DNA of 64,000 nt, taken from assembly GCF_014250475.1 (NCBI RefSeq), contig NZ_CP060204.1, positions 558,001 through 622,000 on the forward strand, in the 5' to 3' direction. Positions 1 through 8,430 of the stretch are shown piece after piece (within the stretch, counting starts at the first letter, position 1; each line of letters begins with the position of its first letter). The notes beneath the pieces are model-generated. The model had not been told where the DNA came from. It made no database searches and worked only from the letters and a program-made list of their open reading frames with translations. A program made the translations under genes and the position numbers. The DNA is from Selenomonas timonae. GTDB taxonomy: Bacteria > Bacillota > Negativicutes > Selenomonadales > Selenomonadaceae.

Positions 1-472
1 GCGCACCGATCTCCCGTACGGGATTGAGGATGCCCGTACCCGTTTCCTGATGCGTTGTGTAGACGGCAGTGATGTCGGGATGCTCGATGAGTGTGCGCTC
101 GACCGCAGCGAGATCGGGCAGCCCGTCGATTGGGAATTTCAGGTCGATATGCGGCACAGAGTAGGCACGCGCCATCTCTGCCGCCCGCGCGGAATAGGCT
201 CCGTTGTTGACAATGAGGAGCTTTCCGTCAGCGGGGATGAGCGAGCTGACGCACGCGTCCATGCAGAGCGTACCCGAGCCGCAGAAAAGGACGGTCGTCC
301 AGTCCGCAGGATCGGCATGGACAACCTTTAATAAATCCGTGCCAAGTTCGCGCATCAGTGCGCCAAACTCCCGCTCGCGCGGGCAGATGTCGGGGACGAT
401 CTGCGCCATCTTGACCGTGTCGGTCGTGGTCGCCGGTCCCGGGTTGAGGAGGATATTTCTCTGTATGTTCAT
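1..472 (-). CDS. phnW: 2-aminoethylphosphonate-pyruvate transaminase, partial
   Basis: A pyridoxal-phosphate aminotransferase of the PhnW type that interconverts phosphonoacetaldehyde and 2-aminoethylphosphonate (AEP). Only the first 157 codons are present; the gene runs off the left edge, and the family is usually about 360 residues. The N-terminus reads MNIQRNILLNPGPATTTDTV, followed by FCGSGTLCMDA and VYTTHQETGTGILNPV, which are typical of AEP transaminases. It starts 3 nt after the methyltransferase stop, so it is almost certainly in the same transcript as the PEP mutase and cytidylyltransferase upstream. In that setting it should work in the biosynthetic direction, making AEP. The phosphonopyruvate decarboxylase normally needed between mutase and transaminase is not in the window and may lie beyond the left edge. 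The Shine-Dalgarno is weak, which suggests translational coupling. Confidence 0.88.
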   Translation of the reverse strand, partial: MNIQRNILLNPGPATTTDTVKMAQIVPDICPREREFGALMRELGTDLLKVVHADPADWTTVLFCGSGTLCMDACVSSLIPADGKLLIVNNGAYSARAAEMARAYSVPHIDLKFPIDGLPDLAAVERTLIEHPDITAVYTTHQETGTGILNPVREIGA

Positions 473-475
473 AGT

Positions 476-1183
476 TTATTTCCGATACATAAATACGTTG
501 AATACAAACGGGGTGTTCCAATACCCCTCCATCTCGATGGCGGGGTATTCGATGCAGAGGTTGTGTGCGCGTGCAAAATCCTCGAAGAAGGCGCGGCGGT
601 AGAAGAACTTGCTGAGCCCCTTGTAGCGCTCATCGTAGTCGGGGATGGTGGCGCGGCGGTAAGCGAGGAAATCCTCCTCCTTCGCCGCATCGTGGAGATC
701 AATCAGTCCGATTGCACCCGTCGTTTTCTCCAGCATGCGCGTGAGCACACGCGCGGCAAAGTCCTCGCTCGGGAAATAGGAAAAGACGCTGTTCGAGAGC
801 GCAGCGTCGTATTTGAGCGTGGTATCGAACGCGTCTGCCTCACCGCAGGTCAGCTCGCGTGCCCCGGGGAGTACCCTGCGCGCGGTCTCGACGAGGGTGG
901 CGGCGTAGTCCGTGCCGCCGACGACGATGCCCTCACGCTGCATGAGGTAGAGGTTCGCTCCCGCGCCGCATCCGACATCGTAGACGCTCATGCCCGGCGA
1001 GAGGTGCAACAGCTCTACAATCCGCCGCCCCTGCATGAGCAGCGAGTCGAGGGGAATGCCGCCGTCCACAACGTCAAATCCGTTGAGGCGCTTCAGTTCG
1101 AGGAATACATCCTGCCAGTCGCCCGAGAGGGCGACCTCCGCTGCCTGCCGCCGGTTCCAGACGGCTTTCCATTCATTGCTCAC
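476..1183 (-). CDS. class I SAM-dependent methyltransferase
   Basis: A 235-residue protein with a class I S-adenosylmethionine-binding fold. The glycine-rich motif I reads YDVGCGAGANLYLM near residue 85, and the acidic residue after the next strand lies in GGTDYA. The substrate cannot be read from the sequence. Its start overlaps the end of the PEP mutase gene by one base, and phnW follows after 3 nt. It therefore belongs to the phosphonate operon and may N-methylate AEP or methylate a phosphonate-bearing glycan; that role is inferred from position alone. No membrane segment or signal peptide is visible. Confidence 0.75.
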   Translation of the reverse strand: MSNEWKAVWNRRQAAEVALSGDWQDVFLELKRLNGFDVVDGGIPLDSLLMQGRRIVELLHLSPGMSVYDVGCGAGANLYLMQREGIVVGGTDYAATLVETARRVLPGARELTCGEADAFDTTLKYDAALSNSVFSYFPSEDFAARVLTRMLEKTTGAIGLIDLHDAAKEEDFLAYRRATIPDYDERYKGLSKFFYRRAFFEDFARAHNLCIEYPAIEMEGYWNTPFVFNVFMYRK

Positions 1184-2478
1184 TATACCACCTCAATCAG
1201 TCGAATGATATCCTTGATCGGCAGCAGCGTGCTGTCGATCTCGTGTGCGCGGTGGTGCGTGAGGATGGAGCGCGCCGCGTTCTCCATCGCGGGGAAGGCA
1301 CTGCGCGTGAGCTGGTTCGCGTAGATGACGATGCGCACGCCGTGCGCTGCGAGCTCTGCCTCCGTGATCGTGTTGTAGGAGGAGGGTACGGCGACAATGG
1401 GGACATTCGGATGCTTCGCACGGAAGCTGTCGCAGAATGCAATGACCTCGTCGGGCGATTTCGCGCGCGAGTGGATCATGATGCCGTCCGCACCCGCCGC
1501 AACGTAGCCCTCCGCGCGTGCGAGGGCATCGTCAAGACCCTTTTCGAGGATCAGGCTCTCGATGCGCGCGATGATCATGAACTCCTCTGTGCGCTGTGCC
1601 GCCTTGCCCGCCGCGATCTTCTCGGAGAAATTCTCGATCGTGTCCTGTGTCTGTGCGACCTCCGTGCCGAAGAGGGAGTTGCGCTTCGCGCCCGTCTTGT
1701 CCTCGATGATGACGGCAGAGACGCCGAGGCGCTCGAGGGTACGGACGTTGTAGGCAAAATGCTCCGCTGTGCCGCCCGTGTCCATGTCGAGGATGATGGG
1801 CTTCGTCGTGACATCCATGACCTCATTGATGGTCTGGATGCGGTCGGAGAGGTCGACGAGCTCGATGTCAGGCTTGCCGCGCGAGGTCGAGTCGCACAGG
1901 CTCGAGATCCACATGGCGTCGAACTGGTCAAGCCCACCGTCGCTCTCGACGACAGTCTTCTCCGCAATGAGCCCCGTGAGCCCGTTGTGCACCTCGATTG
2001 TCTTGACGATCGGCACGATCGCAAGGAGACGGCGGAGTCTCCCGCGCCGCGCCTCGGGCATTGCGAGCTGCTCGCGCATGCGCCAGTCGATGTTGCGTAC
2101 CTCGGCGTTTTCGGTGTACGGCGGCTCGATGAGCTGACCGCCATAGCGCGCAAGGCATACGCATACGTTCTTGCGGATGGAGGACTCGGGTCCCTGCGCC
2201 CAGTTGCTCCCGTGCACGACGTAGTCGGGGCGCAGGCGGTCAATGATCTCGTCGTACATGATATGCTCCTGCACGACGACCTCTGCGACCTCGGGGAGCA
2301 CGCGGATCATCTCCATGCGCTCTTCGAGCGTCTTCGTCGGAAAGCGGTTGTAGCGCACCATCTCCGGATCGGAGAGCACGCCGACCGTGACCTCGCCGAG
2401 CTCCGCCGCCGCACGCAGGAGGTTCCGATGCCCCTCGTGGATGATGTCGGTGCAGAAGCAGGTATATACTTTCTTCAT
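1183..2478 (-). CDS. pepM: cytidylyltransferase-phosphoenolpyruvate mutase fusion
   Basis: A 431-residue two-domain enzyme. Residues 1 to about 130 form a nucleotidyltransferase of the TagD/GCT type with the signature HEGHRNLL in its HxGH position. Residues from about 140 form a PEP mutase of the isocitrate-lyase superfamily with the active-site run IEDKTGAKRNS, matching the EDK-x5-NS pattern of true mutases. The mutase converts phosphoenolpyruvate to phosphonopyruvate, the C-P bond-forming step of phosphonate synthesis. The start is placed at MKKVYTCFCTD because an AGAGGG ribosome site lies just upstream; a longer in-frame start exists but has no site. A separate LicC-like cytidylyltransferase gene lies upstream, so the operon has two nucleotidyltransferase domains. 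The N-terminal domain may act on a second substrate or be structural. Confidence 0.92.
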   Translation of the reverse strand: MKKVYTCFCTDIIHEGHRNLLRAAAELGEVTVGVLSDPEMVRYNRFPTKTLEERMEMIRVLPEVAEVVVQEHIMYDEIIDRLRPDYVVHGSNWAQGPESSIRKNVCVCLARYGGQLIEPPYTENAEVRNIDWRMREQLAMPEARRGRLRRLLAIVPIVKTIEVHNGLTGLIAEKTVVESDGGLDQFDAMWISSLCDSTSRGKPDIELVDLSDRIQTINEVMDVTTKPIILDMDTGGTAEHFAYNVRTLERLGVSAVIIEDKTGAKRNSLFGTEVAQTQDTIENFSEKIAAGKAAQRTEEFMIIARIESLILEKGLDDALARAEGYVAAGADGIMIHSRAKSPDEVIAFCDSFRAKHPNVPIVAVPSSYNTITEAELAAHGVRIVIYANQLTRSAFPAMENAARSILTHHRAHEIDSTLLPIKDIIRLIEVV

Positions 2479-2516
2479 TCTTTGTTTCCCTCTATTCCCA
2501 TGATATCGTATTTCTG

Positions 2517-2544
2517 AGCCTCCCCCGTCTTGACGGGGGAAGCT
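2517..2544. repeat. short G-rich hairpin, partial repeat copy
   Basis: The arms CCTCCCCCGTC and GACGGGGGAAG pair across a tiny loop. The same hairpin forms one half of the interspersed repeat seen at 5924, 6025, 14378 and 54874. Here only this hairpin is present. It lies between the cytidylyltransferase and PEP mutase genes, in an otherwise tightly packed operon. Confidence 0.6.
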
Positions 2545-2571
2545 GATTTGAGATTCCATCCGACCACGATA

Positions 2572-3291
2572 CTAAACGCTCTTTATCCGCTCCTCGAGTG
2601 CCCGCAGCTCCTCCACTGTGTCGATCTCCCACACGTCCTCGCGCGTGCACTCCCTGATGTGCACGGAGAACTCGGGCAGATAGTATTTCAGTGCAATCTC
2701 GTCCCAGTAGAGCTGACGATAGCATTCCTCGCGGTAAAGCTCGTTTGCACACGCTGCAAGGCGCCGTCCGTCCTCTGCCGTCCAGTAGGACAGCCCGAGC
2801 ATCTGGTGGCAGGGATGGTCGCTCGCCGTGTCGATGTGTGTGATCTTCCCCGCCGCGTCCGTATCGAAGCACCAGTCGTCCGTCGCCTCCACGGGGAAGG
2901 CAATGTAGTTCGTGCGCTCCTGCGTGGGGGTGATGACTGCGGGATTTGCAAGGAAGAGGTCGCCCTCGATGACGTAGCTGTCCTCGAGCAGCCCATCACG
3001 CCCCGCGAGCGCAATCGAGGAGATGTTGTTCGCCGTCTCCCAGTCGGGATTGTCGATGTAGGCGAGGTGCGGATACGCCGCGTGCAGCGCGTCAAACGCC
3101 GCCCCGCAGTAGCCCCGCACAATAGTAATCGACGAAATCCCCGCCGCGTTAAGTGCATCGAGAATGGTTGTGATAATTGGCGTGCCGTTCACGGGCACGA
3201 GCGGCTTCGGCACGCGATCCGTCAGCGGCGCGAGACGCGTCCCGCGTCCCGCTGCGAGGATCACGGCGCGCGTCACACGATGCGCACCCAT
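2572..3291 (-). CDS. pntC: LicC/PntC-type phosphonate cytidylyltransferase
   Basis: A 239-residue nucleotidyltransferase. The N-terminal signature is VILAAGRGTRLAPLT with downstream KPLVPVNG, the NTP-binding loop of the sugar-phosphate nucleotidyltransferase fold. The runs NPDWETANNISSI and MLGLSYW resemble LicC (CTP:phosphocholine) and PntC (CTP:2-aminoethylphosphonate) enzymes. Because it lies directly upstream of the PEP mutase and phnW, activation of AEP to CMP-AEP is the best reading; a choline-phosphate substrate is the alternative. It overlaps the trpS stop by one base (TGATG), so translation is probably coupled. Confidence 0.8.
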   Translation of the reverse strand: MGAHRVTRAVILAAGRGTRLAPLTDRVPKPLVPVNGTPIITTILDALNAAGISSITIVRGYCGAAFDALHAAYPHLAYIDNPDWETANNISSIALAGRDGLLEDSYVIEGDLFLANPAVITPTQERTNYIAFPVEATDDWCFDTDAAGKITHIDTASDHPCHQMLGLSYWTAEDGRRLAACANELYREECYRQLYWDEIALKYYLPEFSVHIRECTREDVWEIDTVEELRALEERIKSV

Positions 3292-4301
3292 CAGGCGAGC
3301 CCCATGCGCCGCATCGTCTTGCGCAGCGTCTTCTCCGCGATGTGCGTGGCACGCTCCGCGCCCTTTGCAATCTCCGCGTCGAGATACGCCTTGTCCTCCA
3401 TCAGCCGCGCGTAGTTCTCTCGGATCGGGCGCAGCTCCTCGGCGACCACCGTGCCGACAGTGGTCTTGAAGTCGCCGTAGCCCTTGCCCGCGAACTCCGC
3501 CGTGATCTCCTCCATCGAATTGCCCGTGATCGCCGCGTAAATCGTCATTAGATTGTTAATGCCATCCTTGCCCTCACGGAACGCGACCTCCGCCTCGCTG
3601 TCCGTCACGGCGGACTTGAATTTCTTGAGGATTGTCTTCTCATCGTCGAGAATGTAAATCGTCGCCTTTGCGTTCTCGTCCGATTTGCTCATCTTTGCCG
3701 TCGGCTCCTGTAGGCTCATGACGCGCGCGCCCGCCTTCGGGAAATAGCCCTCAGGCAGGCGGAACGTCTCGCCGTAGACGTGGTTGAAGCGCGCTGCGAC
3801 ATTGCGCGTGAACTCGAGGTGCTGCGTCTGATCTGCGCCGACGGGCACGTAGTCCGCCTGATAGAGCAGGATGTCGCCCGCCATCAGCGCGGGGTACGTG
3901 AACAGACCCGCGTTGATGTCCTCGGGGTGCTTCGCCGACTTGTCCTTGAACTGCGTCATGCGCGAGAGATCGCCGAACGGGCTGAGACAGGACAGCATCC
4001 AGCCCATCTGCGCGTGCGCGGGCACGTGGCTCTGGATGAAGACGAGGCTCTCGTCGGGATCGAGCCCGCACGCGAGGAGCAGCGCGAACGCCTCACGGCT
4101 CGCCTTGCGCCGTGCAGCAGGCTCGTGGTACACCGTCAGCGCGTGCAGATCGGCGACAAAATAATAGCAGTCATACTCCTCCTGCAAGCGCCGCCAGTTC
4201 TTCACCGCGCCGAGATAGTTGCCGAGGGTGAATGTGCCGGTGGGCTGGATGCCGCTCAGAATAATCTTGCGGCGGGGGGTGACTGCGTTCGTGTCGTTCA
4301 T
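3291..4301 (-). CDS. trpS: tryptophanyl-tRNA synthetase
   Basis: A 336-residue class I aminoacyl-tRNA synthetase that charges tRNA-Trp. GIQPTGTFTLGNYLGA carries the family form of the HIGH motif, and KMSKSDEN is the KMSKS motif. Length is normal for bacterial TrpS. The start at MNDTNAV is chosen because AAGGAAGG lies 7 nt upstream; 12 more in-frame codons precede it without a ribosome site. It is the first large gene of the phosphonate operon, an unusual partnership. A T-box leader was looked for between 4302 and 4538 and not seen. Confidence 0.97.
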   Translation of the reverse strand: MNDTNAVTPRRKIILSGIQPTGTFTLGNYLGAVKNWRRLQEEYDCYYFVADLHALTVYHEPAARRKASREAFALLLACGLDPDESLVFIQSHVPAHAQMGWMLSCLSPFGDLSRMTQFKDKSAKHPEDINAGLFTYPALMAGDILLYQADYVPVGADQTQHLEFTRNVAARFNHVYGETFRLPEGYFPKAGARVMSLQEPTAKMSKSDENAKATIYILDDEKTILKKFKSAVTDSEAEVAFREGKDGINNLMTIYAAITGNSMEEITAEFAGKGYGDFKTTVGTVVAEELRPIRENYARLMEDKAYLDAEIAKGAERATHIAEKTLRKTMRRMGLA

Positions 4302-4335
4302 GACGTACCTTCCTTTATCTGTAGAATGTTTCTCC

Positions 4336-4364
4336 ATTATATACCATTAAAGCGGTATAAGCAA
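4336..4364 (-). promoter_or_regulatory. sigma-70 promoter of trpS-phosphonate operon
   Basis: Read on the minus strand, TTGCTT and TATAAT are separated by exactly 17 nt, about 35 nt upstream of the trpS start. This places the operon start point near 4330. The promoter overlaps the end of the small open frame at 4347-4457. Confidence 0.65.
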
Positions 4365-4457
4365 AGGAAGAATCGCCTGTGCCTGTGCGCAGGTATCCGC
4401 AGCAGCAAAATGTGAAATTTTCCTACCAAGGATCAACAAAGCCTCGCTGAATTTCAT
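4347..4457 (-). CDS. possible 36-residue peptide upstream of trpS
   Basis: A short open frame beginning MKFSEALLILGRK and ending AILPLLIPL. It has a good ribosome site (AGGAGG, 6 nt before the ATG). It contains no tryptophan, so it is not an obvious trp-type attenuation peptide. Its last codons overlap the -35 region of the trpS promoter. It could be a small membrane-active peptide, a relic or a chance frame. I do not recognise it. Confidence 0.35.
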   Translation of the reverse strand: MKFSEALLILGRKISHFAAADTCAQAQAILPLLIPL

Positions 4458-4484
4458 ACAAATCCCTCCTGATTTATTTTCCAA

Positions 4485-4522
4485 CAAAAAAGACTGCTGC
4501 ACAAATGTTTCGTACAGCAGTC
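4485..4522 (-). terminator. terminator of malic enzyme gene
   Basis: An 8-bp stem, GACTGCTG with CAGCAGTC, is followed on the minus strand by a run of seven T residues. It lies just beyond the malic enzyme stop codon. Confidence 0.85.
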
Positions 4523-4538
4523 CCTGCTTTTTATTTAT

Positions 4539-5783
4539 TTAGCCAACCGCGTGCCCCAGAAGCTCGCGCGTATGGTTGGCGACGTCCTCAGGGGTGATGT
4601 CGGTGCGGCGTGCGACGCCGGTGTCGAGCGCTGCCTTTGCAACGGCGGCAGCGACGGTGGGCGCAACGCGCGGGTCGAGCGGGCTGGCGATGATGTTGGT
4701 CTCGTTGAGCTCGCTCTCGGAGATGAGGGAGGCGATCGCATCTGCGGCGGCGATCTTCATCTTATCGTTGATCTCCTTGGCACGCACGTCGAGCGCACCG
4801 CGGAAGATGCCTGGGAATGCGAGGAGGTTGTTGACCTGGTTCGGGAAGTCGGAGCGACCCGTGCAGACGATGCGCGCGCCCGCCGCCTTTGCCTCGTCGG
4901 GCAGGATTTCGGGGACGGGGTTCGCCATCGCCATGATGACGGGATCCGGATTCATGCTCTTGATCATCTCGGGGGTGAGGCTGCCCGGCGCGGAGACGCC
5001 GATGAAGATGTCCTTGCCCTTGATAATCTGTGCGAGGGTGCCCTTTTCCTTCTGACGGTTGGAGACCTTTGCGAGGCTGTCCTTGTACGGGTTCATGTTC
5101 TCCGTGCGCCCCTCGTAGACCGCACCTGTGGTGTCGCAGAGGACGACGGTCTGGATGCCGTAGGAGAAGAGGAGGCGCGCAATTGCCTGTCCCGCCGCGC
5201 CCGCACCGTTGATGACGATCTTCGCCGTGCGCAGATCCTTTTCGAGGTACTTGTACGCGTTGAGAAGCGCGGAGACGACGACGATGGCGGTGCCGTGCTG
5301 GTCGTCGTGGAAGACGGGGATGTCGAGGGTCTTCTTGAGCTCGTTCTCGATGTCAAAGCACTGGGGCGCCTTGATGTCCTCGAGGTTGATGCCGCCGTAG
5401 GTGGGGGCGATGAGCTGGCAGACCTTGACGACGTCCTCGACCTTCTGGCTGTTCACACAGACGGGGACGGAGTCGACGCCCGCAAAGCCCTTGAAGAGAA
5501 TGGACTTGCCCTCCATGACGGGGAGACCTGCGCCCGCGCCGATGTTGCCGAGGCCGAGGACGGCGGTGCCGTTCGTGACGACGGCGACCATGTTGCCCTT
5601 GGTCGTGTAGTCGTAGATCTTGTCCGGGTTATCCTTGATCGCGAGGCACGGTGCCGCGACGCCCGGCGTATAGGCGCGGCTGAGGTCGTCGCGCGTGGCG
5701 ATGGGGACGGTCGGGGTGATCGCGAGTTTGCCGTGATGGCGCTCGTGGAGCTCAAGTGCCTCTGCATCAAATTTACTTGCCAT
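4539..5783 (-). CDS. NAD(P)-dependent malic enzyme
   Basis: A 414-residue short-form bacterial malic enzyme, which decarboxylates malate to pyruvate with reduction of NAD(P). The N-terminal malic domain contains YTPGVAAPC and [16 protein letters not shown], and the metal-binding [11 protein letters not shown] follows near residue 160. A Rossmann segment [15 protein letters not shown] begins the cofactor domain near residue 190. AMANPVPEI lies near residue 290. Whether NAD or NADP is preferred cannot be read safely. It is a single gene with its own terminator, preceded by a 310-base intergenic region containing two copies of a G-rich repeat. Confidence 0.95.
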   Translation of the reverse strand: MASKFDAEALELHERHHGKLAITPTVPIATRDDLSRAYTPGVAAPCLAIKDNPDKIYDYTTKGNMVAVVTNGTAVLGLGNIGAGAGLPVMEGKSILFKGFAGVDSVPVCVNSQKVEDVVKVCQLIAPTYGGINLEDIKAPQCFDIENELKKTLDIPVFHDDQHGTAIVVVSALLNAYKYLEKDLRTAKIVINGAGAAGQAIARLLFSYGIQTVVLCDTTGAVYEGRTENMNPYKDSLAKVSNRQKEKGTLAQIIKGKDIFIGVSAPGSLTPEMIKSMNPDPVIMAMANPVPEILPDEAKAAGARIVCTGRSDFPNQVNNLLAFPGIFRGALDVRAKEINDKMKIAAADAIASLISESELNETNIIASPLDPRVAPTVAAAVAKAALDTGVARRTDITPEDVANHTRELLGHAVG

Positions 5784-5923
5784 GATGAATCTTCCTTTCT
5801 GCGGGAAATCTCCCGTTTGCTCTCCTTGGGCAATGCACAGTACAGTGCCCTGTTATGTTGATGATATATGATTTGTTTAAAAAACGCTGATAGTGATAGG
5901 GCAGCTTTGGCCTACGGTATATG

Positions 5924-5979
5924 AGCTTCCCCCGCCGGAGTGGGGGAAGTGGCGCACATCGTGCGCCGATAGGGGCGCC
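5924..5979. repeat. interspersed G-rich double-hairpin repeat, variant copy
   Basis: Two adjacent hairpins, CTTCCCCCGC with GTGGGGGAAG and TGGCGCAC with GTGCGCC, end in AGGGGCGCC. The architecture matches the copies at 6025, 14378 and 54874, but the second hairpin has a different sequence. It lies in the 5784-6093 intergenic region between malic enzyme and the LCP gene. Confidence 0.65.
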
Positions 5980-6024
5980 AGTGACGATCGCGACTTTCTT
6001 ACGATAGAGAAATATACGTCGCCC

Positions 6025-6087
6025 AAAGCGCCCCTTCCACCATGCTTCGCATGGTCCCCCTCCCCCGTAGCAACGGGGGAGGCTTTT
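6025..6087. repeat. interspersed G-rich double-hairpin repeat
   Basis: Begins AAAGCGCCCCTTCCACC, contains the hairpin CCATGCTTCGCATGG and then CCTCCCCCGT paired with ACGGGGGAGG, and ends in CTTTT. The layout is nearly the same as the copy at 14378. It lies immediately downstream of the LCP gene on the minus strand and could serve as its terminator or mRNA end. Confidence 0.75.
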
Positions 6088-6093
6088 ATCGCC

Positions 6094-7416
6094 CTACTCC
6101 CCTTTGCCGGGGCTGCCGCTGCGTGCCGGCGCATCACTGTCTGCGCGCGAGGAGCGCTGCGATGGCTGTTCGGCGGAGTCGGATGCGCTCTGACGCGAGC
6201 TTGCGTGGCGCGTGTCGGAGGAGCTTGTCGTCTCGCTCGCACGGCCGGGACGCGTGGTGCGTTCGTCCGATGTGTCGCGCCCGTTTGTGCGCGTGCGGTC
6301 GTTACTGCTGCGCGTGTCCTTCGCGTCGGTATCGTCCTTGTCGGAGGACTTTTTGCGGCTGCGTGCATCGAGCGCCTCGTCCGCACTGACGGCGCGTCCG
6401 ACGGAGGTATCTCCTGCGGGCAGCTCGGTGGCGTCTGCGGGGATGGACTCCTCGTACTCACGCACGGCGCGCTCCATGCGGCTGCGCTCGGTACTCGTGA
6501 GGGTGACGCCGAGGGCGTTCGCCATGCCGCGCCGCAGCTGAGCCATGTCGGGGATCCAGTAGCTCACCTCGTCGATGTAGAGTGGGCGGCCGGGCACCAT
6601 CTCGGTGCGGAGCCCCTTTGCCTGCGACTCCTTGAGCGTGCCGATGAACTCGAGCATCTGGCGGACGCTGAGGTCGGTTTTTACGCTGTCGATGACACTG
6701 GAGATGATCGCGGGCAGGCGCGGCAGGATGGCGGGTGTGGTGACGGCGTCGACGCAGGCGCGCATGAATTTCTGCTGGCGCTTGACGCGGCCGATGTCGC
6801 CCTCCTCGTCGCGGTAGCGCACGTAGGTGACGGCGGTCTTGCCGTCCATGTGCTGCATCCCTGGGCGCAGGTCGATGATGAGCCCGCCGTCGTCATCCCA
6901 CGGATCCTCGTAGTACATGCGCTTCTCGACGTCGATGTCGATACCGCCGATGGCATCTACGATCTTCTGAAAGGCGTGGACGTTGATGATGACGTAGTGG
7001 TCGATCTGTATGCCGAGGAAGTCCTCCACTGTACGCTGTGTGAGCTGTTCGCCCCCGTAGGCGTACGCGGCGTTGATCTTGTCGTAGCCGTTGCGCGGGA
7101 TGGCGACGCGTGTGTCGCGCGGGATGGAGAGGAGCGAGGCCTCATTCTTTACAGGGTCGATGGTCGCGACCATGAGTGTATCGCTGCGCCCCACGTCGCC
7201 CTCGCGCTCGTCGACGCCCATAATCATGATCGTTGCCTTGTCCTTTGCCGTGAGCAGCTCCTCCTTGTGCTCCTTCTGCACGCGGTCGAGCAGGCTGCTC
7301 TGCGCGAAAAACGCGCCCGCGACGGCAGCGAGGACAAAGACGAGGATGGTTCCGAGCAGGACGTACGGCCAGACGCGTTTCTTCGTTGATTGTCTTTTCG
7401 GTGGTAATGTTGTCAA
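6094..7416 (-). CDS. LytR-CpsA-Psr (LCP) family protein
   Basis: A 440-residue membrane-anchored protein of the family that attaches glycopolymers to the cell wall or otherwise transfers lipid-linked polymers. One membrane segment lies near residues 16-38 (YVLLGTILVFVLAAVAG). The LCP domain follows, with MIMGVDEREGDVGRSDTL, LSIPRDTRVAIP, GGIDIDVEKRMYYEDP and the arginine-rich YVRYRDEEGDIGRVKRQQ, which carry the acidic and arginine residues that bind pyrophosphate. The last 100 or so residues are a low-complexity Ser/Arg/Asp/Thr tail. The reading frame opens with TTG, the only sensible start before the membrane segment. In a diderm Firmicute its acceptor polymer is uncertain. Confidence 0.9.
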   Translation of the reverse strand: MTTLPPKRQSTKKRVWPYVLLGTILVFVLAAVAGAFFAQSSLLDRVQKEHKEELLTAKDKATIMIMGVDEREGDVGRSDTLMVATIDPVKNEASLLSIPRDTRVAIPRNGYDKINAAYAYGGEQLTQRTVEDFLGIQIDHYVIINVHAFQKIVDAIGGIDIDVEKRMYYEDPWDDDGGLIIDLRPGMQHMDGKTAVTYVRYRDEEGDIGRVKRQQKFMRACVDAVTTPAILPRLPAIISSVIDSVKTDLSVRQMLEFIGTLKESQAKGLRTEMVPGRPLYIDEVSYWIPDMAQLRRGMANALGVTLTSTERSRMERAVREYEESIPADATELPAGDTSVGRAVSADEALDARSRKKSSDKDDTDAKDTRSSNDRTRTNGRDTSDERTTRPGRASETTSSSDTRHASSRQSASDSAEQPSQRSSRADSDAPARSGSPGKGE

Positions 7417-7604
7417 AACGGGATCGATCCTTTCCTCCCTTAGATGGATTCCCTACCTACGGATGTGTATTCAGCGCGGTGCGGTTGCGTTCCTGTGCAC
7501 GCACTGCTAAAATAATCTCATCCGTTCAGTATCACATAATATATAGCAAACGCGCGGAATATGCAAGGTATACTTCAATAAGAATCTAGGAAGGACGCGG
7601 CTTC

Positions 7605-8084
7605 ATGGGCGTTGAAATCGAACGAAAATTCAAGGTTGCCGATGATTTCCGACCGACGGGCGTCGGAATCTCAATGGCTCAGGGTTATCTCTCGCGCGAT
7701 CCGAAGCGAACCGTACGAATCCGAATCGCAGGTATGCAGGGATACCTCACGATCAAGAGCGAAACGCACGGTGCGGCGCGGCTCGAATACGAGTATGAGA
7801 TCCCCACAGAGGAGGCGCGGGAGCTGCTTGCGCTCTGCGAGCAGCCGCTCGTGGAGAAGACGCGCTACCGCGAGACCGTTGCGGGGCATGTCTGGGAGGT
7901 CGACGTCTTCCACGGCGCGAACGCGGGACTTGTCATCGCCGAGATCGAGCTCTCCTCTGAGGTGGAGACCTTCGTCCTGCCTGCATGGGCGGGCGCGGAG
8001 GTCACGGGCGAAAAGCGCTACTATAATTCCGCACTGATCGCACATCCCTACAATATATGGAGTGCGGAGGAGCGCGGAGATTGA
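7605..8084 (+). CDS. CYTH domain protein (triphosphatase-like)
   Basis: A 159-residue single-domain protein. It opens with MGVEIERKFKV, the ExExK signature of the CYTH superfamily, whose members hydrolyse inorganic triphosphate or act as adenylate cyclases. Alternating charged residues follow (TVRIRI, YLTIKSE, RLEYEYEIP), lining the triphosphate tunnel of this fold. The length fits stand-alone bacterial CYTH proteins. The ribosome site is AGGAAGGA. It begins the plus-strand run rightward of the LCP gene. The exact substrate is not predictable. Confidence 0.88.
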   Translation: MGVEIERKFKVADDFRPTGVGISMAQGYLSRDPKRTVRIRIAGMQGYLTIKSETHGAARLEYEYEIPTEEARELLALCEQPLVEKTRYRETVAGHVWEVDVFHGANAGLVIAEIELSSEVETFVLPAWAGAEVTGEKRYYNSALIAHPYNIWSAEERGD

Positions 8085-8105
8085 GGCGGTGCCTTTCTGT
8101 GTATA

Positions 8106-8393
8106 CTGTGGAAAACGATGAGGATAACAGGGGAAAAATCTGCGGGAGATTTCCACAAAGCTGTGGACAAATCCCCTAAGATATGCTACAAAATATAGAA
8201 TTTGAGGGAGAAAATCATCCAATATATGGGGTTATCCACTATTTTATCCACATTATCCACAGAAATTGAAAAATCGTTCGCTAAAATTATGCACACTGTG
8301 TAAAAGACTGTTGATAAAGGCTTTTTCGGGCTTTTAAACAAATTTATCCACAGAGTTCTACACAGCAGGGGATAACTTTTTCGAGCTGTGGAT
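8106..8393. other. DnaA-box cluster (oriC-like or DnaA-titrating region)
   Basis: An AT-rich, gene-free stretch between the CYTH gene and mgtC. Perfect TTATCCACA boxes lie at 8244-8252, 8253-8261 and 8344-8352. TTATGCACA lies at 8287-8295, and near matches lie at 8232-8240 (TTATCCACT), 8106-8114 (TTTTCCACA on the minus strand) and 8162-8170 (TTGTCCACA on the minus strand). Three boxes are nearly contiguous. Most genes to the left point left and the next genes to the right point right. The dnaN/recF/gyrB cluster is more than 50 kb away, so this is either a separate origin module or a DnaA reservoir. Confidence 0.7.
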
Positions 8394-8430
8394 TTCAGCA
8401 ATTTACTACATGAGAGAGGGATTTTTACCA

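Noticed and set aside
4302..4538. T-box or trp attenuator upstream of trpS
   Set aside because: No T-box specifier or conserved antiterminator sequence and no Trp-rich leader peptide were found; a plain promoter is present.
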